NCBI GenBank assembly: GCA_907164885.2
Contig: OU015501.1
Span: forward strand, 23,941,591-24,005,590
Direction of reading: 5' to 3'
DNA length: 64,000 nt
From: Dolomedes plantarius
Taxonomy: Eukaryota; Arthropoda; Arachnida; Araneae; Dolomedidae
The notes under the pieces are model-generated. The model was not told the DNA's origin and did no database searches. It saw only the letters and a program-made list of their open reading frames with translations. The position numbers and the translations under genes were made by a program. This document shows positions 21,670 to 33,882 of this stretch, one piece after another; the stretch's first letter is position 1, and each line of letters starts with the position of its first letter.

Positions 21670-22160
21670 CCAATATAGAGTGAAGAGCAAAAAATATTTC
21701 TCTCAGAAAAATACAGAGACATTCCCTACAACGAACAAAAGCTATATATGCAATTATGGAAATACTTATTGTTTAGAAAGTCTTTCTTCTCTTATTTATC
21801 AGATCACTTTTGTTAAATAATAACACAATATTCATAAAAGAGACTATGAGTAAACACCAATAAATAAATCATTCTGTGCCCTAAAAATAGTCACATATGA
21901 ATGCTGAAGAAAGTCGAACCAATACAGAGTGAGGAGCATAAAATATTCCTCTCAGAAAAGCACTAGAAACGGAGACATTCCCGTATAACAAACACATGCG
22001 GTTATGGAAATACTATTTGTAAACAAAGTCTGTGTATTCTAATTTATCAGATCACTTTTATTGAATAACAACACTTAATGAGACTATGAGTAAATACCAA
22101 TAAATATATCATTCTTTGCCCGAAAATTAGTCACCTGTGATTGCCGAAGAAAGCCGACCA
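21670..22160. repeat. Diverged ~243-bp direct duplication
   Basis: Two related segments: AGAGTGAAGAGCA...ACTATGAGTAAACACC (first) and AGAGTGAGGAGCA...ACTATGAGTAAATACC (second), spaced about 243 bases apart. Non-coding. Confidence 0.75.
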
Positions 22161-22482
22161 TTGTCCGAACAACATCCGGAGATAACAATTCCCTGCTCGC
22201 ACTGTCTACGCTCCGAACTTTCCTAGTGCGCGGTCTCCAATGAGGCGGTGGGAATGATTCGGACGTGATGTCATTTCCGATCACCGAAGCGCAACAGAAA
22301 CCAGATTAGCAAGTTGGCTGGAAAGTTACGAAACAACGCCTCGCGTTGAGTTCCCTCACAACATGGGAATTCGGACAATTCAAGAGAGGCGAGTGTAAGG
22401 GTAACGATTTGAAATCAAAAGACACGGAATTAATGCGTGTCTCCAATTCAATTGCCATGCAAATGTACTATAAAGATAAATA
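22161..22482. other. GC-richer unassigned segment
   Basis: More GC-rich than its surroundings, with several CCGA/CGGA motifs. There is no convincing ORF. It may be the end of a degraded element, but I cannot name it. Confidence 0.4.
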
Positions 22483-24169
22483 CATGGCCGGCTCAAGGGG
22501 TACGCGTCGGCCCTTAAGCCTCTTTCGGTTTCAAAGCCCGATCATTTTTTTTAAATTTTACATTTTTAAACTTTATAAATTTAAAAAAAAGGCGTCTTAA
22601 TAAAATATGTTTAAAAAATCTTATATAAAATTAAATTTACAAACTTTTATTTACAAAAATGTGTATAACAACAATAAATTATTTTTTTATTTAAAATTTT
22701 TAAACTTTATAAATTTTTAAAACTTTATAAATTTTTGAATCTTACATAAATTAAATTTACAAACTTTTATTTACAAAAATATACATAATAACAATAAATA
22801 ATTTGTTTTAATTTAAAATTTTTAAACTTTATAAATTTTACAAGAAAGCATGTCTTAATGAAACATGTTTAAAAAATCTTACATGAAATTAAATTTACAT
22901 ACTTTTATTTACAAAAATGTGTATAACAACAATAAATTATTTTTTTATTTAAAATTTTTAAACTTTATAAATTTTTAAAACTTTATAAATTTTTGAATCT
23001 TACATAAATTAAATTTACAAACTTTTATTTACAAAAATATACATAACAACAATAAATAATTTGTTTTAATTTAAAATTTTTAAACTTTATAAATGTTACA
23101 AGAAAGCATGTCTTAATGAAACATGTTTAAAAAATCTTACATGAAATTAAATTTACATACTTTTATTTACAAAAATATGCATAACAACAATAAATTATTC
23201 AAAAGCGAAACATACTAAGCCACTTTGGTTTTCAGAGCCCGATCATTTTTTAAATTTAAAATTTTTAAACTTTATAAATTTTACTAAACGGCATGTCGTA
23301 ATAGAACATATTTAAAAAAATCTTACATAAAATTAAATTTACAAACTTTTATTTACAAAAATATGTATAACAACAATAAATTATTCAAAATCCGATCATT
23401 TTTTAAATTTAAAATTTTTAAACTTTATAAATTTTACTAAACGGCATGTCGTAATAGAACATATTTAAAAAATCTTACATAAAATTAAATTTACAAACTT
23501 TTATTTACAAAAATATGTATAACAACAATAAATTATTGAAAATCCGATCATTTTTTAAATTTAAAATTTTTAAACTTTATAAATTTTACTAAACGGCATG
23601 TCGTAATAGAACATATTTAAAAAATCTTACATAAAATTAAATTTACAAACTTTTATTTACAAAAATATGTATAACAACAATAAATTATTCAAAATCTGAA
23701 CATACTAAACCACTTTGGATTTCAAAGCCCGATTATTTTTTTTAATTTAAAATTTTTAAACTTTATAAATTTTACGAAAAAAAAGGTATGTCGTAATAAA
23801 ACATGTTTAAAAAATCTTACATAAAATTAAATTAACAAACTTTTATTTACGAAAATATATATAACGACAGTAAATTATTCAAAAACTAAACATAAATATT
23901 TTGTAAATAAAATATTTAAAATTATACTTAAAAAATAGGTGTATAGTAATATTACAAATAATAATTTTTTCAAAAACAAAGCAAATAAAATCTTAAATAA
24001 AGTACATAAACAAAGCAAATAAAATAGTAAATAAAGTACATAAGTTGTGTCAATAAAGTAGAAGAATTATTATTTCTTTATTGACTATTACTTTTTTTAC
24101 GACGTTGGCTGCCCAAAACCACTGCTCCCTGTGACCGGTTCCTCTTGTGCTAATTTAGAGCCGGCTCTG
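22483..24169. mobile_element. Non-autonomous hAT-type element filled with minisatellite
   Basis: Ends CATGGCCGGCTC (left) and CAGAGCCGGCTC (right, reverse complement) form 12-bp TIRs matching at 10 positions. They are flanked by GATAAATA (22475-22482) and GATAAATG (24170-24177), an 8-bp target duplication with one mismatch, which is the hAT hallmark. No transposase is present. The interior is AT-rich tandem repeat. Confidence 0.7.
22560..23900. repeat. AT-rich minisatellite, ~117/146-bp units with ~260-bp higher order
   Basis: Repeats of TTACAAACTTTTATTTAC with ACAACAATAAATTATT. The left part (22610-23130) alternates short and long units, giving a period of about 260 bp. The right part (23225-23690) has near-identical 146-bp units containing ACTAAACGGCATGTCGTAAT. 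Confidence 0.85.
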
Positions 24170-24777
24170 GATAAATGGAATAAAATGAATCTGCATTTAT
24201 TAAAATTTCGATTAATCTACAAAAAAATATCCTGGAAGTTGTCACTATCATTCCAATGGCATGGTTCAGCTTTAATTCTGATCTACATTAAAGCATAACA
24301 GGAATACATAGCTTCTTAAAAGCCACATCTAAAAAAATTTAAGTAAGGCAATTAGTTTCGAACTAATTAATATAGTTCAACATCATGCTGGGGAGCACTG
24401 GGTGTGATATTATCTATGAATAATTTATGTTATTGTTGTTGTCAACAGCAATGAATAATTTATAAATAGAATGATCGTTAAACTCTTTGATATACAGGGT
24501 GTCCCAAAAAACCTTGACACATTTTTAAAATTTATACAAAAAAAAAAAAGGATACAAGATAAGAACTGGAAATTCACAGATGTGTTACCTTATATATTAG
24601 AGATTTTTCTCTTTGTCAAAAAAGTTGAACAGGTGGCTCTCGTTGTTATGTGAAAGTTGTAAAATGCCTACTCCATCAAAGAAAGTAATATGTGTTGGCT
24701 GGTATTTTAAAACGGAATCTGTTACGTAAGTGCAACAAAATTTGGAAAAGATCCTCCAAGTAGTAAAAACATCTTAA
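24170..24777. other. Unassigned flank
   Basis: AT-rich. Contains ATACAGGGTGTCCCAAAAAA near 24492, a motif often found at transposon ends, but no partner was found. No gene is seen. Confidence 0.4.
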
Positions 24778-25498
24778 TCTATATACAGTCGCTCCCAAAA
24801 GTGTTCGTACACTTACGATTTTCAATGAAATAGGTCTATCCATTGATTAAAATGAATATTTCAGAATGGGTATTTAATAATAAGATCTATAATCTATTCT
24901 TAACAAAATTACATGAAATATTTTGAAAACATAGTAAAACTTTATTTTTAAGAAACCAATAATCCAAAAGTAACAAAAACTTTATCTCACAAAAGCCATC
25001 GTACACTTGTAAAAAATCTCTACATATTAGTAAATATTCTAATTTTTCGTTAAATTAATTTTTAGTAGGATATCCTTTAGCATCCACAACAGCTTTTAAA
25101 CGTCTGGGAATAGATTGCTTTAGTTATTTTGTAATTTTTGCATCAATGTTCATCCATTCTTCCATCATAATTGTTTTTAGTTCGCTTTTCGTGTGAATGT
25201 CGTGTTTTCGTACTCGAACCAGGGCCGTTCCTAGGGTAGCTGCCGCCCGTGTGCGAGAATAATTTTGCCGCCCCCCCCTCATACATTATGGATTAATTGA
25301 AATTTATCTGAAATTTTTTTACTTTAAATGAAACAACGAATTACAGAAAATATTATAAATTCAGTCTATTTTTTAATTTTACAACCTAACATAATAATTA
25401 TTAATGTATTGATATAGTAACCAAATGAATACGTTATATTAAATACATACAACACATATCTATTAATACATATACTTAATAACAGACAGTCAAAAAGC

Positions 25499-28012
25499 TT
25501 AAAAAATCTTTGCTTTTCGTGCCTTTTTTAATGCAAATTCTGTTATAATATCTGATACATCTATATCTTCCGAAATGTCCTTTTCTATACTAATAATAGA
25601 TAAGTCTGAAAGCCTTTCTTGTCCCATTGTTGATCTCAAATAATTTTTTATTATTTTAAGTTTTGAAAAGCTTCTTTCCCCGCTAGCCACAGTCACGGGT
25701 AATGTTAAAAAAATTCGTATGGCAAACACTAAATTTGGAAACAGATAGATGAGGTTACTTGTAAATAAGTATTGAATCACATTTAACGCGTTCATTTCAG
25801 GGGAAATAAAGGATGCAACGTTGTCAATTTCATCGCATAAATCTTCAGCTATATCTTTTTCATTTTTAAATTGATCATGTAACATAATTTCCACAGATTT
25901 ACATTTTGTAGACCTATTTGATTTATCTGTTTTAAAGAAATTATTTAGGTCGTTGAGAAAATTGAAAGCTTTGTGATGTTGTTTTATTTTTTCGAACCTT
26001 TCTTCTATTTTTGATAATGCAGTGTCCAATATTACAAAGTAAAAATTAATTTTGAATTGGTCTTCTGGATTTTTTGGAGCCTCATCTTTACATTCGTAGT
26101 CAAATAAACGTTTTTTTATTCGGGGTCTAACAATATTAACCAGAGGAAATGAAGGGTCGCAATCGATATCTTCTGCAATATTTTTTGCCTCTTCTAAAAT
26201 ATCACTAAAACCTTTATCTGACCTAATATTATATAAATATGTTTTGGTTTGCTCTAACATTAAAATAATATTTGGTAGTATAGCATCCGATTCCTACATA
26301 GCTTTACTTACGATATTAATTTTTGTTAACACATTATACCATGCAATAATGGAACAAATAAATTTAAACGACTTAATTTTCAAAAGTAATGAATTTGCCA
26401 TGTTTCTAGTTTCAGAGTCTCTAGTATTATCAGAATAGAGGGTATATAAAGCATCATATATTTTTGTTAGATTGTATCTAAGAACTTTTAGCGCATCTAT
26501 TCTGCTTTCCCATCTAGTATCTGAAAGGGGTTTAAGCGTTAAAGTTGGGATTTCATTTTTTAAGACCTTCCAACGTTTAGTGGATGCGGAGAAGAAAACG
26601 TATAGCTCCTGTACAATTACAAAAAAACTTGTAATTTCTAAAGACGCTTTTGCAGCGTCATTAACAACTAAATTTAAACTATGGGCCGCACAAGGCACAT
26701 AAAAAGCTCTAGGGTTTAAGTCAAGAACTTTTTTTTGTAAACCATTATTGCGACCCTTCATATTCGCACCATTATCATAACCCTGCCCCCTTAAATCCCC
26801 CAAACAAATGTTGTGAGTCTCCAAAAAATCTAATAAAATATCAGTTAAACCCTGTCCTGTCGAATCTGGTATTGAAATAAATCCCCAAAAATGCTCCCTA
26901 ATTTCTATTTGCTTTGATTTATTATTTAATAGAACAAATCTTACTACAACAGTAAGTTGGTCTTGGTGACTTAGATCAGGGGTGGAATCTAAAATAATAG
27001 AATAATATTTACTAACTTTTAAGAGAGAAATTATTTCATGTCTTATTTTTTGACCCAAAAGGGAAATAAGTTCATTTTGAATATGAACACCTAAATAATG
27101 AGGCATACTTGATGGATTTCTGCTAATTCTAGTGAGGTGGTCTGATATGGTATCATTAAACTTTGCAATTGCTTCAATTAATTTTAAAAAGTTTCCATTT
27201 CGGTGCTCGTATAACTTATTATTTTTGCCTCTAAAACTCAAATTTTGACCGGCTAAGAATTTAACGGTATAAATTATAATTTTTAACACAGAAACCCATC
27301 AATCTTTTTCCATATTTATTAATTTCTCATTTAGAGAATCAGTAGTTGTTTCAGAAAAAATTGATTTATTAAAATCAATCCAAGATTTTGTATTACAAAT
27401 GTGACTTTTTGATTTTTCATGACGTTCAATAATCTGAGTTAAATGTCTCCAATCGCTATATCCCTCAACAAAGACACTAGAAAAAGTTTTAAATAATTTG
27501 CAAGGAAAACAAAATACACAATCTTTTAACTTAGAATACACAAGCCAAACTCTTGGAATTATTTCCCCATTACTTAATTTTTTTTTTATAATAAATAGAT
27601 GAGAAACCTCTGTTATCTTTATTTACAGGAAAGTTTAGATCCGCTTCTGTAAGTTGGGTAGGGCCTACCTCTACTAAAGTTAATTTAATTTTGTCAGATA
27701 GTACGGAAGGCCAACAGCTACGATCCTTATAAACATCATCTTTATAAGAAAGATGAAGAAAATCTTCATGGTCTTTGGTCACGGTTTCACTGGTTTCAAG
27801 ACTTGGTTCTGCGATTAAAACATCTTCCTTGGGGTTTGTGATTTCGGTCTCCGTCACATTTGTATCTCTGGAACTTGATGGCGCCTCATGCGCGATCTTG
27901 CTGGGATTAAAAATATTTTTAATGAACCACAAGCTTTCTTTACTAATTCTTCTTTTTCAAGTTTTGTTTTTCTGTATTGGGCCCCAAAAAACTTTTTACG
28001 TTTATCAGACAT
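25499..28012 (-). pseudogene. hAT transposase of the zinc-finger MYM / DUF4371 type, broken
   Basis: Minus strand, from MSDKRKKFFGAQYRK (28012). The pieces in order: N-terminal basic segment; a Ser/Thr/Glu-rich part and GPTQLTEADLNFPVNKDNRG (27570-27932, another frame); a TTF-type zinc finger (CVFCFPCKLF ... HEKSKSH, 27299-27541); a DUF4371-like RNase H core (YYSIILDSTPDLSHQDQ, LRGQGYDNGANMKG, CAAHSLNLVV); and the hAT dimerisation tail (LTLPVTVASGERSFSKLK). Damage: two frameshifts (near 27930 and in the T-run near 27575), an in-frame TGA at 27299-27301 and TAG at 26294-26296. The protein would cut and paste DNA as a dimer in the nucleus, but this copy cannot. Confidence 0.9.
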
Positions 28013-28063
28013 CTGTAAAAAAAATGAGGTTCTTTTCGTAAAGAACTTATAAAAATGGCGCAA

Positions 28064-28765
28064 TGTAAGTTAAGCTGTTTCTCGATAAAGAGTGACTTTT
28101 GCAAAGAAACGTTCCAAATCGATTTTATTTTAATTTTGTTCATATTTTAAATACAATTCCCCGTACGTTTTCTTTAATAAAAAAAAATCATATTTTCCCG
28201 ATTTCTGAATTGCCATATTTCACGTACCTGTTAAAAAAATAAGGTAATGCAGTTCAAAAATTCAAGTTCTTGTTCCTGTAGTATATGTTTAACATTTGCA
28301 AAATAAAATAAAAACCTTTAAAATAGAATTAAGTAATGAATCCTAGCTTTTTTTAAAACAAATGTCAAACCATAAATGTATTATTTCAATTTCTAACCAC
28401 TAACCGCTCAAAAGAAAAAATATCATCAAGTTTACTTACCTGTGAAATATTTTTGTTGGTCAGCAATCACAATATCGAGCACAAAAAATTAGAGACAAAA
28501 AGCTTTGTTTTTCAGTTGTTGAGATGGACACGTTCAAAATTAATATAGTGCAAATTATCCCGGTCCGTGTATTTATAGGCTCAGGGCATAAAAGAGTATT
28601 TTCCTGCAACCTGACAAAAACCGCCCTCACCGATGCGATGCCGGCAATGCGACGCGATTTGATGGGATGATGGGTTAAAATGTGCTAAAACAAAAACGAA
28701 CAATATATTTCCCAACTGGTTGCGACGTGGTGTAGCGCTGCTAAAACCAATGTGGTTTTGTTTAA
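28064..28765. other. hAT 5' non-coding region
   Basis: Upstream of the transposase on the minus strand. AT-rich up to ~28560, then a GC-richer stretch (28570-28760). It may hold the element promoter, but no definite signal is recognised. Confidence 0.4.
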
Positions 28766-30194
28766 GGCGACAATGGACCTTCAGATTGACAAAAATATGT
28801 CTCAAAAACGATTTTTTTTTTTCAGAAAATGATTCTGCAACTCATCAGCTTTAAATTTAAAAAAAAAATTTATATTGATCCAATCATTATTAACCGAGTT
28901 ATAAGTATTTTTCCAAACGTAAACAATGGAAATGTTACGTTAAATTAAAACTTTAAATGCTATTTTCTCAAAGAAACTTTTCATGTCGTTTCGGTAAGTT
29001 CAAAATGTTCCATGCGTCATAATTTTTCTTGAATTTTCATAAAATTTCATAAAATGATTATTTATAAATGTTAGAATAAAACTTAGTGATAAATTCACTA
29101 TTTTAAAACACCTTAAAATTTTTACAATAAAAAAAATTTGATAAAACTTTGCATAAAATGACCTATTTTTATCGATTTCTTTTCTAGTTTTTATAAATAT
29201 TGCTGTAAATCTAATATTACTACTAACTTTTATTATAACTATATAAAGCTAGCTTAAGAAAGAAAATTAGATATCTCAGACAAAAATGGATGCACATGGA
29301 GCATTTTTAAGTAGAGTAATTAACAAACTGATTTTAATTAATATCTTAATTAATTACATTCTGATCTTTTTTTAAGTTAGCATTTTCATCTCTAAACAAC
29401 ACTGTATAAGTATACAAAATTTCATAGCAATTAGTTGATAAATAAAAAAAAAGTGTTTCATGGTCTATTGTCGGGACAGTGGACTTTCAAAATTGTGAAA
29501 TTTGTCCAAAAATTCGAATTTTTTTTTTTATTTTATTGAATTGTAAAACTACAGACGAGTAGAAATGTGTTGAAAAAAGAATTTTTAATTTCTGTGATTA
29601 CTTTCCTAGTTATAGGCATTTGTATTTAATTTAGATATTATGTGGTAACTAACAGCAATAACTTTAAATGTGTTTTTCTCAAAATAAAAATTTTCATGTT
29701 ATACGAAAATTCAAACTACTCCAGGCGCATTTCTAATGATCGTATTACTTTGAAATTTAAGTTTTATATACTTAACTGTATTTCAAATAAATATTATTGA
29801 AAAAAATTATGCTTCGTAGCTCAGAATTTCTAAATTTTGTACTTGAAAAGATGATTTATAGGTATTTTGCGTCATAAAAAGGGTGTTTTCACTATTATTT
29901 TTTTTCTCTTTATATTTTTAATGAATGCTTAAAATAAGCAATAAGTTTCGTTGTTAGTTCTATAAGGTATCCTGTAAATAAAAATGACCATATTATATGC
30001 AAAAGAAATGCGCTTGGAACGTTTTTAATGAGGCCAATTTTTGATATAATTAATAATTCATGATTCATAAATTATTAATATTTCATCTTTAAATTTTAAC
30101 CACTTTTACATATCTATGGTACTAATCACATATTCAAATTTCAAGCAAATCCATTCAAAACAAAAAAAGTTAGGTTTGAAGGTCCACTGTCCCC
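28766..30194. mobile_element. TTAA-flanked dimeric element inside the hAT
   Basis: Starts GGCGACAATGGACCTTCA and ends, in reverse complement, GGGGACAGTGGACCTTCA, with TTAA on both sides (28762-28765, 30195-30198). TTAA duplication is used by piggyBac and Kolobok elements. The interior is non-coding and consists of two diverged direct copies: 28766-29472 and 29473-30194, the second starting GGGACAGTGGACTTTCAAAA. Both share blocks such as ACTTTAAATG followed by TTTTCTCAAA and TTTTCATGT. Confidence 0.75.
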
Positions 30195-30198
30195 TTAA

Positions 30199-30833
30199 GT
30201 AAATTTCTCCATGGCCGAATTTAAATTAGCATTAAAATATAGGCATTCTTGCTTCGCCAAATAAAAACGAAGTCTTAATTTAATCAAACACATTTTATTA
30301 TATATAGAGACACACAGAGTTACAAAACGAAATCACAATAAAAATAACATACCGGGAGCGCAAATGATCTGACACGACCTCAGCCTAAGACAAAATCTCC
30401 CAGAATAACCTTCTTTTAACATTTTTCGCGCGCAAACCTCATCACATCCGGCATGTGCCGAATAAACAAAAATTACACTAGATCAGCAATGTCCTGTAGA
30501 CACACTGGCTTCGCAAAAGCGATAAATCTAAGGGCCTTATTATACAGAGCTACAGTTGTGGCTATAGGTCGCGACTGTCGCCTGGGCGCGTCACTTCCCC
30601 TTCTGAGTCCAAACCTTACTGTTTATTTCCAGTTATACTTGTAAAATGCATTTTTTAACTCTAAGTAGTTACCTAGCATAATGGTGATATTTTTATATTA
30701 ATTATTTTTCTAATAAATTAGTTTTAAATTTTTTTTTTTATCCGGGCGGCTGACTTGCCGCCCCCCCCCCCCACACCTGCTGTGTCACCCGTGTGCCCCG
30801 CACCCCTTGCACCCCCGGGTTGGAACGCCCCTG
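30199..30833. other. hAT subterminal region
   Basis: Non-coding remainder of the hAT element, ending with long C runs (about 30760-30775) and the right TIR. No gene is seen. Confidence 0.5.
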
Positions 30834-32164
30834 ACTCGAACCTCCAATTCTCTCCAAATATGTTCTATTGGGTTTAAATCTGGCGATTGAGGTGGTGTTT
30901 TCAAAACTTGTGGACAATTATAGAGACACCAGAGGCGAACGTTGAGAGCCGTGTGCTTAGGATCGTTATCTTGATAAAAAACAGTTGTTTCCAATACCCA
31001 AATTTTGGGCTGATAATTTTAAATTGTCTCTTAAAATATTTATAAAAACAGCATGATTCATTATGCCATCAATAAATACCAAATTTCTTAGTCCTGATGC
31101 TGACATGCACCCCCACACAAGGATACCTCCACCGGCATGCTTAACTGTTCCTACTAAGTTCTTGGGATTAAGTTCCTCATTTTTTTTTCTTCTCCATACA
31201 ATTATACGCCCATCAGCACCAAAAATGTTCATCGGCAAATAAGACATTATTCCAATAGGTTTGGGGTTTATTTATCATTGATAGTGCGAAGGGAAGCCTA
31301 AACTTTCTGTTTTTCTCACTCACAAAAAATTTTCTATGGGCAGAACTCACATGTAATCCAGCTGTTCTGAGAACTCGTCAAAAAATTTGTGAAATTCTGC
31401 AGAAACTTTTACAGCACTCAAGCGTGAATTTTTCACAAATTTTCTAATTATAAATCTCTGATCACGTTTTGTTAACTTTGCCGGATGGCCTTTTCTTACC
31501 TTGCTTTAGATCCACTTTTCTTCTTTAAAGCGTTTTTTCACATACTGCACAGTAGAATGGGATAAATTAAGTAATTTAGCAATATTCCGAACTGATTTAC
31601 CACTACTATGATGAAAAATAATCAATTTTCGAATGCTGTTTGTTGTTTCTTTACGACTACGAGCTATTTTTAAATAATAAATAGAATATTACGCAGTAGG
31701 CAAGCAAAAATTAAAGCCAAACGATATTTTAAATGCCACCACAATTCAAAAATAAAAATAAAGCGCCAGACGATAATTTTAATTATGAATTTATCCGAAA
31801 ATATTTCAGTGTACAATGACTTTTGTGAGATAAAGTTTTTGTTACTTTTTGATTACTGGTTTCTTAAAAATAAAGTTTTAACATAACTTAAAAATATTTC
31901 ATGTAGTTTTGTTAAGTATAGATTATAGATCTTATTATTAAATACCCATTCTGAAATATTCATTTTAATTAATGGATAGACCCCTATTTCATTGAAATTC
32001 GTAAGTGTACGAACACTTTTGGGAGCCACTGTATATAAAACAGTTCCGTAACTGACTGACTCACTGACTGACATACAACGCACAGACCAAACCGCTGGAC
32101 CTAAAGGGCTGAAATTTTGCATAGCGATTCTTCTTATAGTGTAGGAGTGCAGTAAGAAAGATTT

Positions 32165-32710
32165 TTGAAAAATTCTTCTTAGATTTTTTAAAATTGAATT
32201 TTTAAGCTGTTTTAGTAACTTTTTTTAAATTTGCAATTAAAATAATAATTTGAGGGTTATAAAATTTATATCACGAGAAAGATAAAATTTTCTTTAAAAT
32301 GAGATCTTTTTCGAATCTTTACCTCTATTTTCAGATTTTTGGTGAATTTTTAAAGATTAATTTGTAGAATTTAATTTATTGAATGCTGATCACGTGATTT
32401 CTTTTTCTGGTACTTTAAATAAATTTATCATCACGTGAATAACAACTAAATAGACATAAATAATATTTTTTTCATGCTAATGCGGCAGACGATTGGACAT
32501 TATCCAAAAAGCTATTAAAATACAATAAAAGATATTATGTTCCTCAAACTTTACTATATTAACTGTACTATATTCTTTAGTATGTCCTATTACATTTAAT
32601 TTTAATATTTTCTTCTACATTATTTTGTGTATAAAAATATCCCTTACGATTTTTTTATAAATATATATATATTTTTTTTTACATCAATTGTATACATTGA
32701 TCGTCGTATT

Positions 32711-32747
<37 letters not shown>

Positions 32748-33400
32748 CAGGGCTAGATTTGAGGCGGAATGCGCCTCAAATCTTTTTTGAGCGATTTTTT
32801 TAAATTCAATTTTTAAACTGTTTTAGTAACTTTTTTTAAGTTTGCATTTAAAATAATAATTTGAGGGTTATAAAATTTATATCACGCGAAAGATCCTAAA
32901 AATTCTTTTAAAATGAGATCTTTTTCGAATCTTTACCTCCATTTTCTGATTTTTGGTGAATTTTTAAAGATTAATTATTTAAATTTCATTTATTAAATGC
33001 TGATCACGTGATTTCTTTTTCTGGTACTTTAAATAAATTTATCGTCACGTGCATAACAACTAAATAGACAAAAAAATATTTTTTTTCTTGCTAATGCGGC
33101 AGACGATTGGACATTATCCAAAAAAAAATATTAAAATACAATAAAAGATATGTTCCTCAAACTGTACTATATTAACTGTACTATGTTCTTTAGTATGTCC
33201 TATTACATTTAATTTTAATCTTTTCTTCTACATTACTTTGTCTATAAAAATATCCCTTACGATTTTTTTTATAAATATATATTTTTTTTTTTTTTTACAT
33301 CAATTGTATACATTGATCGTCGTATTTATTATAAATATATAATTATTATTTTTTTTTTGGGGGGGGGGCATTAATTGCATACATTGACCGTTGTATTTAA
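32165..33400. repeat. 611-bp direct duplication inside the Helitron
   Basis: GTTTTAGTAACTTTTTTTA occurs at 32209 and 32820, and the two following ~600-bp blocks align throughout (GATCACGTGATTTCTTTTTC, GCGGCAGACGATTGGACATT). A short hairpin GATTTGAGGCG...CGCCTCAAATC (~32755-32781) lies at the junction. Confidence 0.85.
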
Positions 33401-33454
33401 TTTGAATGTACACCGTAGCGAAGCACGGGTATTCAGCTAGTTGTATAGAAGGAG

Positions 33455-33642
33455 CGCTTCTCGATCTGATGTCCGAAATTTCTATTGCATTTCCACTGCG
33501 GATATCTTATGTCGACTTTAACAATGCCTCACCAAAGGAATAGTGATCATTACGAGCTCATTTCAGAGTTTGAAAGAGGTCGTGTCATCGGATTGAAAGA
33601 TGCTAGTTCGGCAAATAGAAGAATCGCTCGATATCTCAGTAC
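33455..33642 (+). pseudogene. Tc1-like transposase N-terminal fragment
   Basis: From the ATG at about 33512 the frame reads MPHQRNSDHYELISEFERGR then VIGLKDASSANRRIARYL. This is the first helix-turn-helix of a Tc1-like transposase, the same class as the intact gene at 35394. It ends abruptly where SINE-type sequence begins. No other part is present. Confidence 0.7.
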
Positions 33643-33832
33643 TGGGGGTTCTCGGATCGAATCCCGACAAGCGCCATTAAATACCTTCGTGTCTAGGCCG
33701 GATATTAGCAAGTTGAATCCGAGGTGGCACCTAGCTAAGTCAGACTCCTACCCTTGGGGTACCATTATAAACCGGAGCCCTCAGCCCGCAAGCCTATATG
33801 GACCTGGTCTAGGGGCATAAGCACCACCAACA
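33643..33832 (+). repeat. 5'-truncated tRNA-derived SINE
   Basis: Begins near a B-box-like GGATCGAATCCC, then a body shared with the next copy (TAAGTCAGACTCC, AAACCGGAGCC, GGGGCATAAGC), ending in a CAA-repeat tail. The A box is missing. Confidence 0.7.
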
Positions 33833-33882
33833 ACAACAACAACAGGACAAAATACTAGGACAGTAAATATCAGAAGAAAAAT

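Larger units (their letters stand above)
25220..30833 (-). mobile_element. hAT element with decayed transposase
   Basis: Ends CAGGGCCGTTCC and CAGGGGCGTTCC (reverse complement of the right end) match at 11 of 12 positions. They are flanked by a perfect 8-bp duplication ACTCGAAC (25212-25219, 30834-30841). Both subterminal regions are rich in CCGCCC. Length 5614 bp, of which 1429 bp is a later TTAA-flanked insertion. The insertion splits the Tc1-like transposase gene. Confidence 0.95.
25055..31677 (-). pseudogene. Tc1-like transposase, decayed and split by hAT insertion
   Basis: On the minus strand the helix-turn-helix part starts near 31677 (RSRKETTNSIRKLIIFHH; SVRNIAKLLNLSHSTVQYV), with ATA where a start ATG is expected. 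A TAG follows the KEEKWI stretch and further stops follow. The catalytic part (GRIIVWRRKKNEE, GGGILVWGCMSASG) lies at 30966-31247. A frameshift near 30985 leads to [10 protein letters not shown] and [11 protein letters not shown] (30842-30994), the second Asp and the Glu of the DDE triad. The hAT insertion follows LEVR. The last part resumes at 25211 (KSELKTIMMEEWMN, SIPRRLKAVVDAKGYPTKN) with one more stop and ends at 25055. Not functional. Confidence 0.85.
24786..32031 (-). mobile_element. Tc1-like element with ~220-bp TIRs, interrupted by a hAT element
   Basis: Termini CAGTCGCTCCCAAAAGTGTT (left) and CAGTGGCTCCCAAAAGTGTT (right, reverse complement), flanked by TA. The inverted repeats extend to about 25005 and back to about 31806. 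Removing the hAT insertion leaves about 1.62 kb, a normal Tc1 length. The transposase reads on the minus strand and is broken. The TA lies inside the TATATA start of the Helitron, so this element landed in the Helitron. Confidence 0.9.
24778..33440 (+). mobile_element. Non-autonomous Helitron, interrupted by a Tc1-like element
   Basis: The 5' end TCTATATA lies at 24778-24785, preceded by A. It resumes at 32032 with TATATAAAACAGTTCCG after the Tc1 insertion. The 3' end carries a hairpin (ACCGTAGCGAAGCACGGG) about ten bases before the terminal CTAG (33437-33440), which is followed by T. TC at the start, hairpin plus CTAG at the end, and insertion between A and T with no duplication are the Helitron hallmarks. 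No Rep/helicase is encoded. It contains two direct copies of about 611 bp (from ~32165 and ~32776). Confidence 0.8.

Noticed and set aside
22560..23900. CRISPR-like regular repeats
   Set aside because: Units are long, AT-rich and contiguous with no unique spacers; a eukaryotic minisatellite.
24492..24512. Transposon end motif ACAGGGTGTCCC
   Set aside because: No matching inverted partner or target duplication found in the window; reported only as part of unassigned flank.
31853..32122. 89-codon minus-strand ORF at the right end of the Tc1-like element
   Set aside because: Lies almost entirely within the ~220-bp terminal inverted repeat and crosses into the Helitron.
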